A stretch of 64,000 bases of DNA from Pseudorhodobacter antarcticus (GTDB taxonomy: Bacteria > Pseudomonadota > Alphaproteobacteria > Rhodobacterales > Rhodobacteraceae). Location: positions 1-64,000 of the forward strand of contig NZ_FOCO01000013.1 in the NCBI RefSeq assembly GCF_900110135.1, written 5' to 3'. Below are positions 38,930 to 48,550 of the stretch, piece by piece. Under the pieces are notes generated by a model that did no database searches, was not told where the DNA came from, and was given only the letters and a program-made list of their open reading frames with translations. Position numbers and translations under genes: made by a program. How positions within the stretch are numbered: the first letter of the stretch is position 1; every line of letters begins with the position of its first letter.

Positions 38930-40039
38930 TCAACACCCGCCAGTGCCGCGTTTTGATGCATCGCGCCGCAAGGCCGCAACATCCAACGGTCCCGCCTCGA
39001 CCCCAAAATGTTGGTTTTGACTTAGTCCGGGGAACCGTTCTGCCACTTCGGCAGCAAGTTCTGGTGGCAAGCGCGAGACTGTCGCCTCACTCACCAACAG
39101 GCTTTCTGCGGGTATCCCCTCAGCATAGATGATCTCATGGCTGTCAAAAACCAAGCTGAAGTAATCGACAAAGCCGCCCTCGCGTAGAAAAATTTTATCA
39201 CCGTCGACCAAATGTTTCGCCTGCACCAAAATTTCGGATTTTAATGACCCTTGGGCACGACGTCTTTGGTACAGAAACATGCGGTGATGCTGGCTGACAA
39301 TAAGGTCGCTCGCGTTTCCCATAACGCCGGTCGAAATGACCACAGGGGCATAGGCACCAACCGCGCGCAGCGTCACATGCCCGACCCAGCGCAACTCTTG
39401 TGGGCCATTGTTGCGTGTTAAAATTTTGTCACCCGCTGTCAACGCTTCAATCGTGCGTTGGCTGCCATCGCCCAAGGTAATTAGGGTGCCGCGTGCAAAT
39501 GAAATGCACAAAAGGTCCATCAACCGTTCCTCTGGGGCGGGTTGCGCCATTTGAACCAAAGTATATTCGATTTGCACGCCAATAGGCGACAGCGGCAGCA
39601 GCCAGTATTCGTCTGTCTCATCGCTGGTCAGCGCCAACAGTTCCACTTTGTCACCATCAGGTGCCATCATCGTAAATCTGGCAGCCAATCGCACCACAGC
39701 GCCGGGGCGGCCAACATCGCTATCATCGGCGACTGTTTGCAGATCACCGTCACGTTTCAGGATCATCTTTTGTGCCGATGCATCGGTGGAGAGTTCATAG
39801 ATGTCGCCAAGGCAGGCGTCGTCAAGCGCGCCCATGCCATCGCCCATGTTCACGCCGATTGTTACAAAAATATCGGTGGTTCCGAAAACTTCGCAAATTT
39901 GTGAGGGGATGGAAGCAGCAGGAGACAAAGCAAAATCCAGTTCGTTGGCAACTATGTTTCGATCACCGCCGCGATGATCCTTTGTTATGATTAGCAAATC
40001 CTTGATGCTTCCACCAGTTCCTTCATAAAGTTTGCACAA
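38930..40039 (-). CDS. Hint-domain protein, intact
   Basis: About 369 residues. The N-terminal region (KDLLIITKDHRGGD, then VTIGVNMGDGMGALDDACLGD) is a roseobacter-type domain. The C-terminal Hint domain spans about 185-350: CISFARGTLITLGDG with Cys at the splice-like position, GDKILTRNNGPQELRWVG and LIVSQHHRMFLY. Members of this group are usually exported and self-processed, but no signal peptide is visible. The only start in frame is TTG 40039, behind a stop; a slightly truncated N terminus is possible. Compare the broken RTX/Hint gene at 2171-4020. Confidence 0.78.
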   Translation of the reverse strand: MCKLYEGTGGSIKDLLIITKDHRGGDRNIVANELDFALSPAASIPSQICEVFGTTDIFVTIGVNMGDGMGALDDACLGDIYELSTDASAQKMILKRDGDLQTVADDSDVGRPGAVVRLAARFTMMAPDGDKVELLALTSDETDEYWLLPLSPIGVQIEYTLVQMAQPAPEERLMDLLCISFARGTLITLGDGSQRTIEALTAGDKILTRNNGPQELRWVGHVTLRAVGAYAPVVISTGVMGNASDLIVSQHHRMFLYQRRRAQGSLKSEILVQAKHLVDGDKIFLREGGFVDYFSLVFDSHEIIYAEGIPAESLLVSEATVSRLPPELAAEVAERFPGLSQNQHFGVEAGPLDVAALRRDASKRGTGGC

Positions 40040-40185
40040 CGGCCTAAACTCTGCCGCAACCTAATGCCCAATGCTTCTTAAGCAGGCAAAATACTGCGGG
40101 GAGCCGTTGGCGCGATATGCCGTCAACCCTTTCCCTTTTTCGTTGTCGCTGATAGCTGAAAGGGGCAATCAAAAAGGGGCAAGAT

Positions 40186-40965
40186 ATGGATTTAGGCATC
40201 AAAGGCAAAACCGCGCTGGTTTGTGCGGCGTCAAAGGGCCTAGGCCGAGGCTGCGCTGAGGCATTGGCAGAGGCAGGTGTGAACTTGATCATCAATGCCC
40301 GCGGCGCTGAGGCGCTAGAGGCGACAGCGGTCTTTTTGCGGTCCCAATACGGCGTTACCGTCACCGCCGTCGCGGCCGACATCACCACCGATGCAGGCCG
40401 CGCGGCCGTGCTGGCAGCCGCCCCCGATGTTGATATTTTGGTGACGAACGCTGGTGGCCCGCCACCCGGCCTTTGGTCCGATTGGTCGCGCGATGATTTC
40501 ATCAAGGCATTGGATGGCAACATGTTGACGCCGATTGCGTTGATGCAAGCCCTGATGCCGGGAATGATCGCACGCAAATGGGGCAGGGTGGTCAACATCA
40601 CATCGGGTTCGGTAAAGGCCCCTATTCCGCAGCTTGGGCTGTCCAACGCTGCGCGCGCCGGGCTGACTGGTTTTGTCGCGGGCACCGCGCGCCAAGTGGC
40701 CGAACACGGCGTCACAATCAACAATCTGCTGCCGGGGATTCATGATACGGACCGTGCCATAAGTCTTGATGGGGGGGTAGCAAAGGCCCAAGGGATTGAT
40801 ATTCCCGCCGCCCGAAAGCAACGCGAGGCGACAATCCCTGCCCGCCGTTATGGCACGGCGGCTGAATTTGGCGCGGCCTGTGCCTTTTTGTGTTCCAACA
40901 AGGCCGGTTTTATCGTCGGCCAGAACATTTTGTTGGATGGTGGCGCGGTCAATGCAACCATCTGA
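40186..40965 (+). CDS. SDR family oxidoreductase with unusual active site
   Basis: Short-chain dehydrogenase/reductase of 259 residues. The Rossmann Gly motif AASKGLGRG lies at about 14-22, NAGG at 88-91, the catalytic Ser in ITSGSV at about 140, and GGAVN near the end. Aligned at the A-G after the active-site Lys, the usual YxxxK reads S153-NAA-R157, so both Tyr and Lys are replaced. Some FabG-like SDRs have this change. Preceded by AAAGGGGC. The 3' end overlaps the next gene by 14 bases. Substrate unknown; activity uncertain. Confidence 0.87.
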   Translation: MDLGIKGKTALVCAASKGLGRGCAEALAEAGVNLIINARGAEALEATAVFLRSQYGVTVTAVAADITTDAGRAAVLAAAPDVDILVTNAGGPPPGLWSDWSRDDFIKALDGNMLTPIALMQALMPGMIARKWGRVVNITSGSVKAPIPQLGLSNAARAGLTGFVAGTARQVAEHGVTINNLLPGIHDTDRAISLDGGVAKAQGIDIPAARKQREATIPARRYGTAAEFGAACAFLCSNKAGFIVGQNILLDGGAVNATI

Positions 40966-41830
40966 CGGCCTCGCTTGGCAATGCGTGATGTTTTTGTGGG
41001 GCGACAAATATGATGTCGCCCTCGTTAACCGCCTGATTGCGGCCATTGCCAAGCACACAAACCGCCAGCCCCGCTTTGTGCTGTTGTCTGATCGCGTCCG
41101 TCCGGGGCTTGATGCGCGTGCCGAACTGCGCATGATCCCGCAGTTTTGGCTGACACCATTGTTTTTGGCGTCCGGCTGCCAGGCCAAACTTGCAATGTTT
41201 GAAAAAGGCGTGCTGGCCGAGGATTTTCCAGCGTTATATATTGATCTTGATACGGTCGTATCTGGTGATCTGTCGCGGATTGTCGATCTGTTGCCAACGC
41301 CGGATGGATTGATGTTGTTGCAAAGTGCCATTGTGCCGTTGGGGGCTGTCGGCCGTTTTTTTTGGCGCCGGACAAAGGGGCGCAAATATGCGCGCGGAAA
41401 TTCATCGCTCGTGGCATTTCATCCCAAGCATCATCACCAGATAGCAGCAAAATTCCTCGCGCTTTGGACACAGCTGCAAGACCTGTCATTCCGACCCATG
41501 ATCGCTGATGAACGCTTTATGAGTTGGGCCGCCCAAAGCACTGTGGCCGCCATTCCAAACAGGCTTGCCGTTAAATTCCCGACCGAGTTTATGTCTCGGG
41601 TCAATGCCGTCAGTTATCTTTGGGCATTTCTGCCTTGGGTTCGGGCGCGCCGGGCCGGGCTTATCGCCGTGACGCTTTGTGGGGTGGAAATTAAACCGGA
41701 GGCATTATTGGCTTTGCCCGACGGTGCCCGCGTCACTGATCCAAAAGGACGCACGCTGATTTGGTCCGACTTCGTGCTGGGCAAAACCCGCCGCGACATC
41801 ATCCGCTTTTACAGCGATCAACCCCGATGA
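40952..41830 (+). CDS. Putative sugar transferase with DLD motif
   Basis: About 292 residues. VMFLWGDKYDVALVNRL near the start and the ALYIDLDTVVSGDL strand (DLD at 98-100) resemble GT-A/GT8-like nucleotide-sugar transferases. RGNSSLVAFHP and IADERFMSW fit the later acceptor-site region. ATG 40952 overlaps the SDR gene; ATG 40988 is an alternative, and the open frame upstream inside the SDR gene is rejected. The stop overlaps the next start (ATGA). Donor and acceptor unknown. Confidence 0.7.
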   Translation: MQPSDGLAWQCVMFLWGDKYDVALVNRLIAAIAKHTNRQPRFVLLSDRVRPGLDARAELRMIPQFWLTPLFLASGCQAKLAMFEKGVLAEDFPALYIDLDTVVSGDLSRIVDLLPTPDGLMLLQSAIVPLGAVGRFFWRRTKGRKYARGNSSLVAFHPKHHHQIAAKFLALWTQLQDLSFRPMIADERFMSWAAQSTVAAIPNRLAVKFPTEFMSRVNAVSYLWAFLPWVRARRAGLIAVTLCGVEIKPEALLALPDGARVTDPKGRTLIWSDFVLGKTRRDIIRFYSDQPR

Positions 41831-42411
41831 CGGATATCCTTTACCTATCCCATCCAGAGGTGAAGATTGACCCACAAACCCCCGTTTCGGAATGGGATTT
41901 GTCCGATCAGGGGCGCCGCCGCCTTTTGGCTGCGGTGGCGCGGGGGTGGCCAGGGCGCGGCTGGCGCATCATCGCCTCGCCAGAGGCGAAAGCACAGCAA
42001 ACGGCCGAGGTTTTGTCCAATGCCTTCAATCTGCCGCTGCACACACATCCCGATATGGGCGAACTAGATCGCAGCACGACAGGCTATGTTCCGCATGACC
42101 GCCACGAAAGTTTGGCGAATGCATTGTTCGCCAACCGGACCAACGGACCCGAAGGATGGGAATCCGCCAACGCAGCACAAAAGCGCATAGCAAAAGCTTA
42201 TGGAGAGGTGCTTGCCGAAGTGTCCGGCAGGTTGTTGTTTGTTGGCCACGGCGCAGTGGGCAGCTTTTTGTGGTGCGCCTTGACCAAAACCCCCATCAGC
42301 CGCGCAATGGATCAGCAACGCTGCGGCAGCTTTTGGGCGGGTTTGTCACAGATTGACGGTTTCAGACCCGCCCAATCTTGGCAGGCGCTGGAAACCGCTG
42401 CGGCAAAGTGA
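41827..42411 (+). CDS. Histidine phosphatase superfamily protein, altered RHG motif
   Basis: 194 residues with the phosphoglycerate mutase-like layout: LYLSHPEV at the N terminus, SPEAKAQQTAEVL, GELDRST and LLFVGHGAV. The first motif, normally RHG, reads S8-H9-P10: the phospho-accepting His is kept, but the Arg is lost. GEL and VGHG supply the acid and second His. ATG overlaps the preceding stop, so it is coupled to the sugar-transferase and SDR genes. It may be a weak phosphatase or a non-catalytic relative. Confidence 0.75.
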   Translation: MTDILYLSHPEVKIDPQTPVSEWDLSDQGRRRLLAAVARGWPGRGWRIIASPEAKAQQTAEVLSNAFNLPLHTHPDMGELDRSTTGYVPHDRHESLANALFANRTNGPEGWESANAAQKRIAKAYGEVLAEVSGRLLFVGHGAVGSFLWCALTKTPISRAMDQQRCGSFWAGLSQIDGFRPAQSWQALETAAAK

Positions 42412-42485
42412 ACGCCTTGCTCCCCGGTCTTGCGCCTGCTACCCCATTCCCGATGGAATTAATAAGGTAAGGTCGGCGCCCAGCT

Positions 42486-43568
42486 ATGCCCCCCCCAGCA
42501 CATCTTCGCTTACAGGTCACCAACCTGAATCGACAATTCGGCCCGCGCCCTGTGGTTTCGGACCTGTCTTTGACGGTCGCTGCGGGGCAAGTGACATGTT
42601 TGCTTGGCCCATCAGGGTGCGGCAAGTCCACCACTTTGCGGATGATCGCAGGCGTTGAAATGGCGGACAGTGGCACGGTTCAGATTGATGGCGAGGTCGT
42701 CTGCGACGCGACCCGCCATCTGCCGCCCGAGGCGCGGGGCGTGGGCATGATGTTCCAAGATTTTGCCCTTTTCCCGCATCTGACTGTAGCCAAAAACGTG
42801 GCTTTCGGCTTGAAAGGTGACAAGGCCCAAAACGCAATCCGCGTGGGCGAGTTGTTGGAGCGTGTCAATCTCTCAGGTTTTGGCTTGAAGCACCCGCATG
42901 AGTTGTCGGGGGGCGAACAGCAGCGCGTGGCCTTGGCCCGCGCTTTGGCACCACGTCCGCGTATCATGCTGATGGACGAGCCGTTTTCTGGGCTAGACAA
43001 TCGTTTGCGTGACGGTATCCGCGACACCACGCTGGAGGTGCTGAAAGAAGAGGGCGCGGCGGTGCTGTTGGTGACCCATGAACCTGATGAGGCGTTGCGC
43101 ATGGCCGATGAGATTGCGCTGATGCGCGATGGTCGGATCGTGCAGCGCGGGTCCCCCTATAACATCTACAATGCGCCCGCAGACCGTGCTGCCGCTGCTT
43201 TTTTCAGTGATATCAATGTAATCGAAGGCGTATCCAAAGGTGCGCTGACGGAAACACCCTTTGGTGCATTTTTGACGCCCGGCCATAATGATGGGGGCAA
43301 GGTGGAAATTGTCATTCGCCCGCAGCATTTGAAAATCGACTTTGATCGGGCAGGCCGCGGCCCCAACCCAACCATGCAAGACGGCACAGCCGCCCGGGGT
43401 GTTGTGTCGCGGGCGCGGTTCTTGGGCCATGAAAGCCTTGTGGATTTTTCGATGGATTTTGATGGATCCAAGCTGACAGCCGCAGTGCCGGGGGTGTTTT
43501 TGCCCAAGCTGGGCACCCCATTGTGGCTGATGATCCGCCGTGATCGTTGTTTTGTGTTCAAAGCCTAA
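42486..43568 (+). CDS. ABC transporter ATP-binding protein, ferric iron/polyamine type
   Basis: 360 residues. Walker A LLGPSGCGKSTT is at about 39-50, the Q-loop in MMFQDFALFPHL, signature LSGGEQQRVALARAL, Walker B RIMLMDEPFSGLD and the H-loop THEPDEA. A C-terminal TOBE-like domain (about 250-360) is typical of FbpC/PotA-like importers. No permease or binding protein lies next to it, so its partners must be encoded elsewhere or it is an orphan. Closest in look to FbpC-type iron importers; substrate not provable. Confidence 0.85.
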   Translation: MPPPAHLRLQVTNLNRQFGPRPVVSDLSLTVAAGQVTCLLGPSGCGKSTTLRMIAGVEMADSGTVQIDGEVVCDATRHLPPEARGVGMMFQDFALFPHLTVAKNVAFGLKGDKAQNAIRVGELLERVNLSGFGLKHPHELSGGEQQRVALARALAPRPRIMLMDEPFSGLDNRLRDGIRDTTLEVLKEEGAAVLLVTHEPDEALRMADEIALMRDGRIVQRGSPYNIYNAPADRAAAAFFSDINVIEGVSKGALTETPFGAFLTPGHNDGGKVEIVIRPQHLKIDFDRAGRGPNPTMQDGTAARGVVSRARFLGHESLVDFSMDFDGSKLTAAVPGVFLPKLGTPLWLMIRRDRCFVFKA

Positions 43569-43583
43569 GTCGCGGCTTTAACC

Positions 43584-43949
43584 TTAAGCTAAATCATCGG
43601 GGTCAGGGGCAAGGCCTGCTTGCGGCAGCAATGTTGTGATTTTGAAGCGGACAGCCCGCGCGGATTTGCCCAGTTGTCCTGCATCCTCACTGACACGCGC
43701 CAGACCTTCCAGCAGCGCTTCCAACTCCTCGGCAGTCAACATTAGGGGCGGCAGGACTAGTGGCGACCGCAGAATGTAGCCCAAACCCCGCTCGCCCTCC
43801 ACCGGGATGCCCGTTGCCGCCATCATCGCCATATCGCGCCAAATGGTGCGCGTCGAAACCCCGACAATAGCTCCCAATTCCGCCGCCGTGTGCAACCGCC
43901 CATCGCGCATCCGCTGGATCAGCTCAAAAATACGTTGATCGCGGCTCAT
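43584..43949 (-). CDS. YafY-like HTH regulator lacking the WYL domain
   Basis: 121 residues. The N-terminal winged helix (RIFELIQRMRDGRLHTAAELGAIVGVSTRTIWRDM, about 6-40) and the ERGLGYILRSPLVLPPLMLTAEE segment match YafY/DeoR-like regulators. These normally continue to about 230-320 residues with a ligand-sensing WYL domain, which is missing here. Its 3' end lies 15 bases from the end of the convergent ABC ATPase gene, so there is no room for the rest. It may be a real short regulator or a truncated one. Confidence 0.72.
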   Translation of the reverse strand: MSRDQRIFELIQRMRDGRLHTAAELGAIVGVSTRTIWRDMAMMAATGIPVEGERGLGYILRSPLVLPPLMLTAEELEALLEGLARVSEDAGQLGKSARAVRFKITTLLPQAGLAPDPDDLA

Positions 43950-44098
43950 ACTGGCTCCCGCCTCGCTTCAACTGACAAAATACTGTCAGCAGCCGGGTGG
44001 GTAAAGCATAATCCCCCTTTGATCGGGTGTTTAATGGTCTTAAACGCTAAGTGTAATGTGTCGGGTCACTTTTGTGGTCCTTTTGGGAGATTAGGCAA

Positions 44099-44308
44099 AT
44101 GTTGAACAATATCGGTATTCCGGGCCTTCTTTTGATCGCTGTCGTCGTCCTTGTGCTGTTTGGCCGTGGCAAAGTGTCGGCCTTGATGGGCGAAGTTGGC
44201 AAAGGCATAACAGCCTTCAAAAAGGGCGTGAAGGAAGAAACTGACGAGCTGGACAAAAAGGCCGATGGTGCTGTCGACGTGACGCCAGCGGAAAAAGACA
44301 AGGTCTGA
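44099..44308 (+). CDS. tatA: Sec-independent protein translocase TatA
   Basis: Pore-forming subunit of the twin-arginine translocase. 69 residues: short N terminus, one membrane helix ([17 protein letters not shown]), an FGRGKV hinge, then an amphipathic helix and an acidic/Lys tail. ATG 44099 is chosen because GGGAGA lies eight bases upstream; GTG 44072 is rejected. First gene of tatABC and the following ATPase gene. Confidence 0.92.
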   Translation: MLNNIGIPGLLLIAVVVLVLFGRGKVSALMGEVGKGITAFKKGVKEETDELDKKADGAVDVTPAEKDKV

Positions 44309-44333
44309 TCGCCGCGCGCGGGGGAATACACCC

Positions 44334-44912
44334 ATGTTTGATATCGGTTGGACCGAATTAATGGTGATCGGGATTGTGGCGCTGATCGTGATCGGCCCCA
44401 AGGACTTGCCCGAAATGTTTCGGACGCTTGGCCGTTTTACTGCCAAGGCAAAAGGCATGGCGCGCGAATTTAGCCGCGCGATGGACAGTGCTGCTGATGA
44501 ATCAGGGGTCAAGGACATGGCCGCGGATTTGCGCAAAGCCACATCGGCAAAGTCGATGGGGCTGGATGCGGTCAAAGACGCTGCCAGCAAGTTTGAAGCG
44601 TGGGATCCGTTGAAATCCACCAAGACTGCAGCCCCAAAAGTGGATCCATCAGCCCCAAAGCCTGTGATTGCAAAAACCGAAGCGCTCAAGGCTGAAACAA
44701 CAAAAGGCCCGGCAACCCAAGCCTTGGCTGCGGCGCAAGCGGCAAAGCGCGCTGAACTTGCCGCCCCCGCTGTGCCCCAAGACGCCCCAGCGGCCAAGCC
44801 AAAAGCTGCGCGCAAAGCGGCACCAAAAGCCAAGGATGCTGCTGTGTCTGACAAGCCGCAATCTAAAAAACCATCCCCCAAGAAACCTAGTGTAAAAAAG
44901 AGTGACGCATGA
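44334..44912 (+). CDS. tatB: Sec-independent protein translocase TatB
   Basis: Receptor component that binds twin-arginine signal peptides with TatC. 192 residues: [28 protein letters not shown] (membrane helix and hinge), a long amphipathic helix, then a Lys/Ala/Pro-rich disordered tail (about 110-192), longer than in E. coli TatB. Starts 25 bases after tatA and overlaps tatC by four bases. Confidence 0.93.
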   Translation: MFDIGWTELMVIGIVALIVIGPKDLPEMFRTLGRFTAKAKGMAREFSRAMDSAADESGVKDMAADLRKATSAKSMGLDAVKDAASKFEAWDPLKSTKTAAPKVDPSAPKPVIAKTEALKAETTKGPATQALAAAQAAKRAELAAPAVPQDAPAAKPKAARKAAPKAKDAAVSDKPQSKKPSPKKPSVKKSDA

Positions 44913-45763
44913 GCGTTGATGATATTGACGAAAGTTCGGCCCCGCTGATTGAACATTTGGCCGAATTGCGCAATCGGCTAATCTATTCGGTGGCCGCATT
45001 TTTGGTCGGGATGGTGCTGTGTTTCACGGTTTGGAACCAGATCTTCAACTTCCTGACGCATCCGATTTGCGCCGCCCTTGCTGACCGCAGTCAAGATTGC
45101 GGTCTTGTGCTGATCAAGCTGCAAGAGGGGTTCTTTGTGGCAATCCGCATTTCACTTTTTGGTGGCTTTATTTTGTCGTTTCCCGTAATTGCGTTTCAGC
45201 TGTGGCGCTTTGTGGCACCCGGTCTGTACAAAAATGAAAAAGGCGCGTTTTTTCCGTTCCTTATCGCCTCGCCTATTATGTTCACTTTGGGCGCTGCTTT
45301 TGCGTATTACGCCATTCTGCCGCTGGCCTTTGACTTCTTCCTTGGGTTTCAACAAATGACGCCCACGGTGGGCGATGTGGCCGAAGGCACCGCAGGGGTT
45401 TTGTTCCAAGGTTCGATGGAAGAGTATTTGGCGCTGACCACCAAATTCATCCTCGCCTTTGGGATTTGTTTTCAATTGCCTGTTTTGCTGACGTTGATGG
45501 GCAAGGCGGGGCTGGTTTCGGCGCGTGGCCTTGGCTCTGTGCGCAAATACGCTGTGGTCGCCATTTTGTTGCTGGCCGCCGTGGTTACGCCCCCTGATGT
45601 CATCACGCAGCTTATTTTGTTCGTCGTCGTCTATGGTCTTTATGAAATTTCGATCCTTCTGGTGCGCCGGGTGGAAAAAAAGCGTGAAGCCGAGTTGCGA
45701 GCCCAAGGCCTGTGGGTCGATGACGACTATGATGAGGATGACACCGGCGAGGAGGTCAGATGA
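44909..45763 (+). CDS. tatC: Sec-independent protein translocase TatC
   Basis: Polytopic Tat core, 284 residues with six helices. Seen: [16 protein letters not shown] at the N terminus, [27 protein letters not shown] with the conserved Glu, [11 protein letters not shown] and the [10 protein letters not shown] loop. The C-terminal tail is charged ([13 protein letters not shown]). Overlaps the ATPase gene by four bases. Confidence 0.95.
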   Translation: MSVDDIDESSAPLIEHLAELRNRLIYSVAAFLVGMVLCFTVWNQIFNFLTHPICAALADRSQDCGLVLIKLQEGFFVAIRISLFGGFILSFPVIAFQLWRFVAPGLYKNEKGAFFPFLIASPIMFTLGAAFAYYAILPLAFDFFLGFQQMTPTVGDVAEGTAGVLFQGSMEEYLALTTKFILAFGICFQLPVLLTLMGKAGLVSARGLGSVRKYAVVAILLLAAVVTPPDVITQLILFVVVYGLYEISILLVRRVEKKREAELRAQGLWVDDDYDEDDTGEEVR

Positions 45764-46608
45764 TCGACAGCGCCGCCTTGGTCCGCATTGCGGAGGCATT
45801 GGAACGGATCAGCCCGCGCCCGCAACCCGCACCTAATTTTGACGTGGCCGGTGCGTTCATATGGCACACAGCCCCCGACCGTTTGGACCCGGTTGTGAAC
45901 GTATCGCGGGTTGACCTGTCATTGCTGGTGGGCATCAACCGCGCCCGCGATATCTTGCATGAAAACACCGTGCATTTTGCCAAAGGTTTGCCTGCCAACA
46001 ATGCCCTTTTGTGGGGCGCGCGCGGTATGGGAAAATCTAGCCTTGTCAAAGCGATACACGCAGATGTTCACGCAAAGCATCCGTTGATTTTGGTCGAACT
46101 CAGCCGTGAGGATTTGCCGTCGGTCACAGCTTTGCTTCGGCATTTGCGCGCAGCCCAAGATCGGCGCTTCATCCTGTTTTGCGACGATCTGTCATTCAGC
46201 CATGACGACACGCATTATAAATCCTTGAAGGCTGTCTTGGACGGCGGTATCGAAGGCCGCCCTGACAATGTGATCTTTTACGCCACCTCAAACCGCCGCC
46301 ATTTGATGCCACGCGATATGATTGAAAATGAACGATCAACAGCCATCAGCCCAGGCGAGGCGGTAGAGGAGAAGGTGTCGCTGTCGGATCGTTTTGGTCT
46401 GTGGCTTGGCTTCCATCCATGCACGCAAGATGAGTATTTGGCCATGATCGACGGCTACTGCGCCGCACATGGCTTGGTGGTGGAGCCCGCCAGCCTGCGC
46501 GCCCAAGCGATCGAATGGCAGGCAACACGCGGGTCACGTTCTGGCAGGGTGGCTTGGCAGTTTTTTACTGATTTGGCGGCACGGCATGGGCGGGTGGTTT
46601 CAGGCTAG
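45760..46608 (+). CDS. DUF815 family AAA-like ATPase
   Basis: 282 residues. Walker [15 protein letters not shown] (about 86-99), Walker B-like [10 protein letters not shown], and the DUF815 features [18 protein letters not shown] and [11 protein letters not shown] identify the family, which has no settled function. ATG 45760 overlaps the tatC stop (ATGA), so it is co-translated with the Tat operon. Convergent with nlpD, ending 29 bases away. Confidence 0.88.
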   Translation: MIDSAALVRIAEALERISPRPQPAPNFDVAGAFIWHTAPDRLDPVVNVSRVDLSLLVGINRARDILHENTVHFAKGLPANNALLWGARGMGKSSLVKAIHADVHAKHPLILVELSREDLPSVTALLRHLRAAQDRRFILFCDDLSFSHDDTHYKSLKAVLDGGIEGRPDNVIFYATSNRRHLMPRDMIENERSTAISPGEAVEEKVSLSDRFGLWLGFHPCTQDEYLAMIDGYCAAHGLVVEPASLRAQAIEWQATRGSRSGRVAWQFFTDLAARHGRVVSG

Positions 46609-46637
46609 GTCTGCCAAATACCACCCACCGTTTGCGA

Positions 46638-47828
46638 TCATTGCAGCATCGACATAGGGTCGATCACCTCAACACCACGGCGAATTTCAAAGTGCAGGAA
46701 CGACGGGTTCGCGTTGTGAACAACGCCAATCGTTTGACCCTTTTTGACTTTATCGCCCTTTTTCACTTTGATCCCATCGACTCCGGCATAGATGGACACA
46801 AGATTGCTGGCATGACGCATCAGCAAAATAGGTACTTTGTCGGTGCCTTGTGAAATCGCCATGACCTCTCCCGCACCTGCCGCCCGGACTTTGGCCCCGG
46901 CAGGCGCGCTAATATCAATACCATCACTTTTGCCTTTGACGAAAGGCCGAATGATTTTGCCATCCACGGGCATGACAAAGGCGCTGGCGGACGCTGCGGT
47001 GCGGGTTGCCCCCAAATCAGGCGAGGCTGGGGTCTCTTTTGGTTTGGCCGCAGCTGGCTGCGTCACCTCAGCAGGCAACGGTTTTGCGGCCGACGGTGGT
47101 ACAGGCGTGGCCGATGCCGTGCCGGGCGCGTTTGTGCTGGTTGAGGGTGCTGGGGGGGTGCCATTGACAACCGGGATCAGCAAATACTGGCCTTCGCGCA
47201 GGTCAAGGTTCGCGCCCAAAGTGTTCCAATCGGCCAACGCTTTGACGCTGACCCCATAAGTGCGTGCAATGGAATAGACCGTTTCGCCGCGCTGAACGCG
47301 GTGGCGGCCTGGCTGTTCTGCGCTGCTGCTGGGCGCTGCCACAGCGGGACGTGGCGTGCTGACGGTCCCGACCCGGTCCAGCGCACCAGATGCGATTGAG
47401 GTAACTTCGATCGGTGCGGGGGCAATTGTACCACCTGAAATCGCACCAGATTGGGGCGCTGTGCCGATCAACGGGGCTGCATCAACGCGGCGGGGCAGGG
47501 CTAACACTTCGCCGTCGCGCAGCAGGCTGTCAGGCGTCAACGCGTTGTAACGGCCCAACTCTTCCCCGTTCATTCCCAGCCGGTCCGCTACGCTGCGCAC
47601 CGTGTCGCCGCGCCGCGCCAAAGCAACCTGATAGCCGGGATAGGCAATAACGCCGCGGCTGTCCGGGCTTGGGCGGTTTTGCGTGGCCCCGCGCGCAGCA
47701 TCTGCTGTGTCCAAGGCCCCGCCCGTTAAACCGCGCATATCCCAATCAAGGCCACCACTTGGCATGCAGGCCGTCAACGCCCCAATGGCGACACCAAGAG
47801 TCAAAAATCTGGAAAATCGGGTCATCAT
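46638..47828 (-). CDS. nlpD: LysM/LytM-domain lipoprotein, NlpD-like
   Basis: About 396 residues. A signal sequence ends in a lipobox (LTAC), so it is a lipoprotein. Two LysM repeats (about 50-95 and 155-200, the second with HRVQRGETVYSIARTYGVSV) bind peptidoglycan, followed by an Ala/Pro linker and a C-terminal LytM/M23 domain. In that domain only the LHFEIR His is obvious; the HxxxD and YxHL His positions are replaced, so it is probably an amidase activator like NlpD/EnvC, not a protease. ATG 47828 follows GTGAGG. Third gene of surE-pcm-nlpD. Confidence 0.87.
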   Translation of the reverse strand: MMTRFSRFLTLGVAIGALTACMPSGGLDWDMRGLTGGALDTADAARGATQNRPSPDSRGVIAYPGYQVALARRGDTVRSVADRLGMNGEELGRYNALTPDSLLRDGEVLALPRRVDAAPLIGTAPQSGAISGGTIAPAPIEVTSIASGALDRVGTVSTPRPAVAAPSSSAEQPGRHRVQRGETVYSIARTYGVSVKALADWNTLGANLDLREGQYLLIPVVNGTPPAPSTSTNAPGTASATPVPPSAAKPLPAEVTQPAAAKPKETPASPDLGATRTAASASAFVMPVDGKIIRPFVKGKSDGIDISAPAGAKVRAAGAGEVMAISQGTDKVPILLMRHASNLVSIYAGVDGIKVKKGDKVKKGQTIGVVHNANPSFLHFEIRRGVEVIDPMSMLQ

Positions 47829-47884
47829 GCTGGGCCTCACAGGGTTCGTCCGGGTTGGCCCCGGTACGGGTTGGTTTACAGGGT

Positions 47885-48550
47885 TCAGTCGGCACCAAGA
47901 CCTTCTATCAGCGGCACAAAACGCACTGGCCGAAGCTCTTCGTAGTCATAACCTTTTTCAAGGCGCGTCACTTTTATCAAACTTTGGACGGCATCGGACT
48001 GTCCAACGGGCACAACCATGATACCCCCAATTTTCATTTGCGCCAAGAGGGGGCCGGGTGGATCCTCGGCAGCGGCGGTTACCAAAATGCGGTCAAACGG
48101 GCCTTGATCGGGCAAACCGAAACTGCCATCGGCGGCAAAGACGGTGATATTGGTCAGGTTCAGGGCGCGAAACACTTCGGACGCTTCGCGCACCAAGCGG
48201 CGGTGGCGGTCAACAGTATACACGCGGCGGGCAAGCTGCGCGAGTATGGCCGCCTGATAGCCGGACCCCGTTCCCACCTCCAGCACAGTGTCGCGGGGCT
48301 GCACATTCAACGCTTGTGTCATCAAACCCACGACAGACGGCTGGCTGATGGTTTGACCACAGGCGATGGGCAGGGGCATATCCTCATAGGTGCGGTCCGC
48401 AAACAAACCCTTGATGAAATGCCCCCGGTCCACCCGTTCCATCGCGGTCAACACACGAGCGTCGGTCACGCCTTTGGACCGCAGCGCAAAAAGGAACCGC
48501 ATCTTGCGTTCAGCCAGATCATCCGCGTCCTCTGGCATGCCTGTGGTCAT
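47885..48550 (-). CDS. pcm: Protein-L-isoaspartate O-methyltransferase
   Basis: Methylates isoaspartyl residues for protein repair, using SAM. 221 residues. Seen: [21 protein letters not shown] with the GQTISQP substrate loop, and SAM motif [22 protein letters not shown] overlaps the surE stop (TAATG). Neighbour nlpD follows after 56 bases. A second, diverged Pcm-like gene lies at 55725. Confidence 0.93.
   Translation of the reverse strand: MTTGMPEDADDLAERKMRFLFALRSKGVTDARVLTAMERVDRGHFIKGLFADRTYEDMPLPIACGQTISQPSVVGLMTQALNVQPRDTVLEVGTGSGYQAAILAQLARRVYTVDRHRRLVREASEVFRALNLTNITVFAADGSFGLPDQGPFDRILVTAAAEDPPGPLLAQMKIGGIMVVPVGQSDAVQSLIKVTRLEKGYDYEELRPVRFVPLIEGLGAD

Noticed and set aside
40315-41385. 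Minus-strand open frame of about 356 codons
   Set aside because: Shadow of the SDR and sugar-transferase-like genes; rich in Arg/His/Ser as typical antisense frames.
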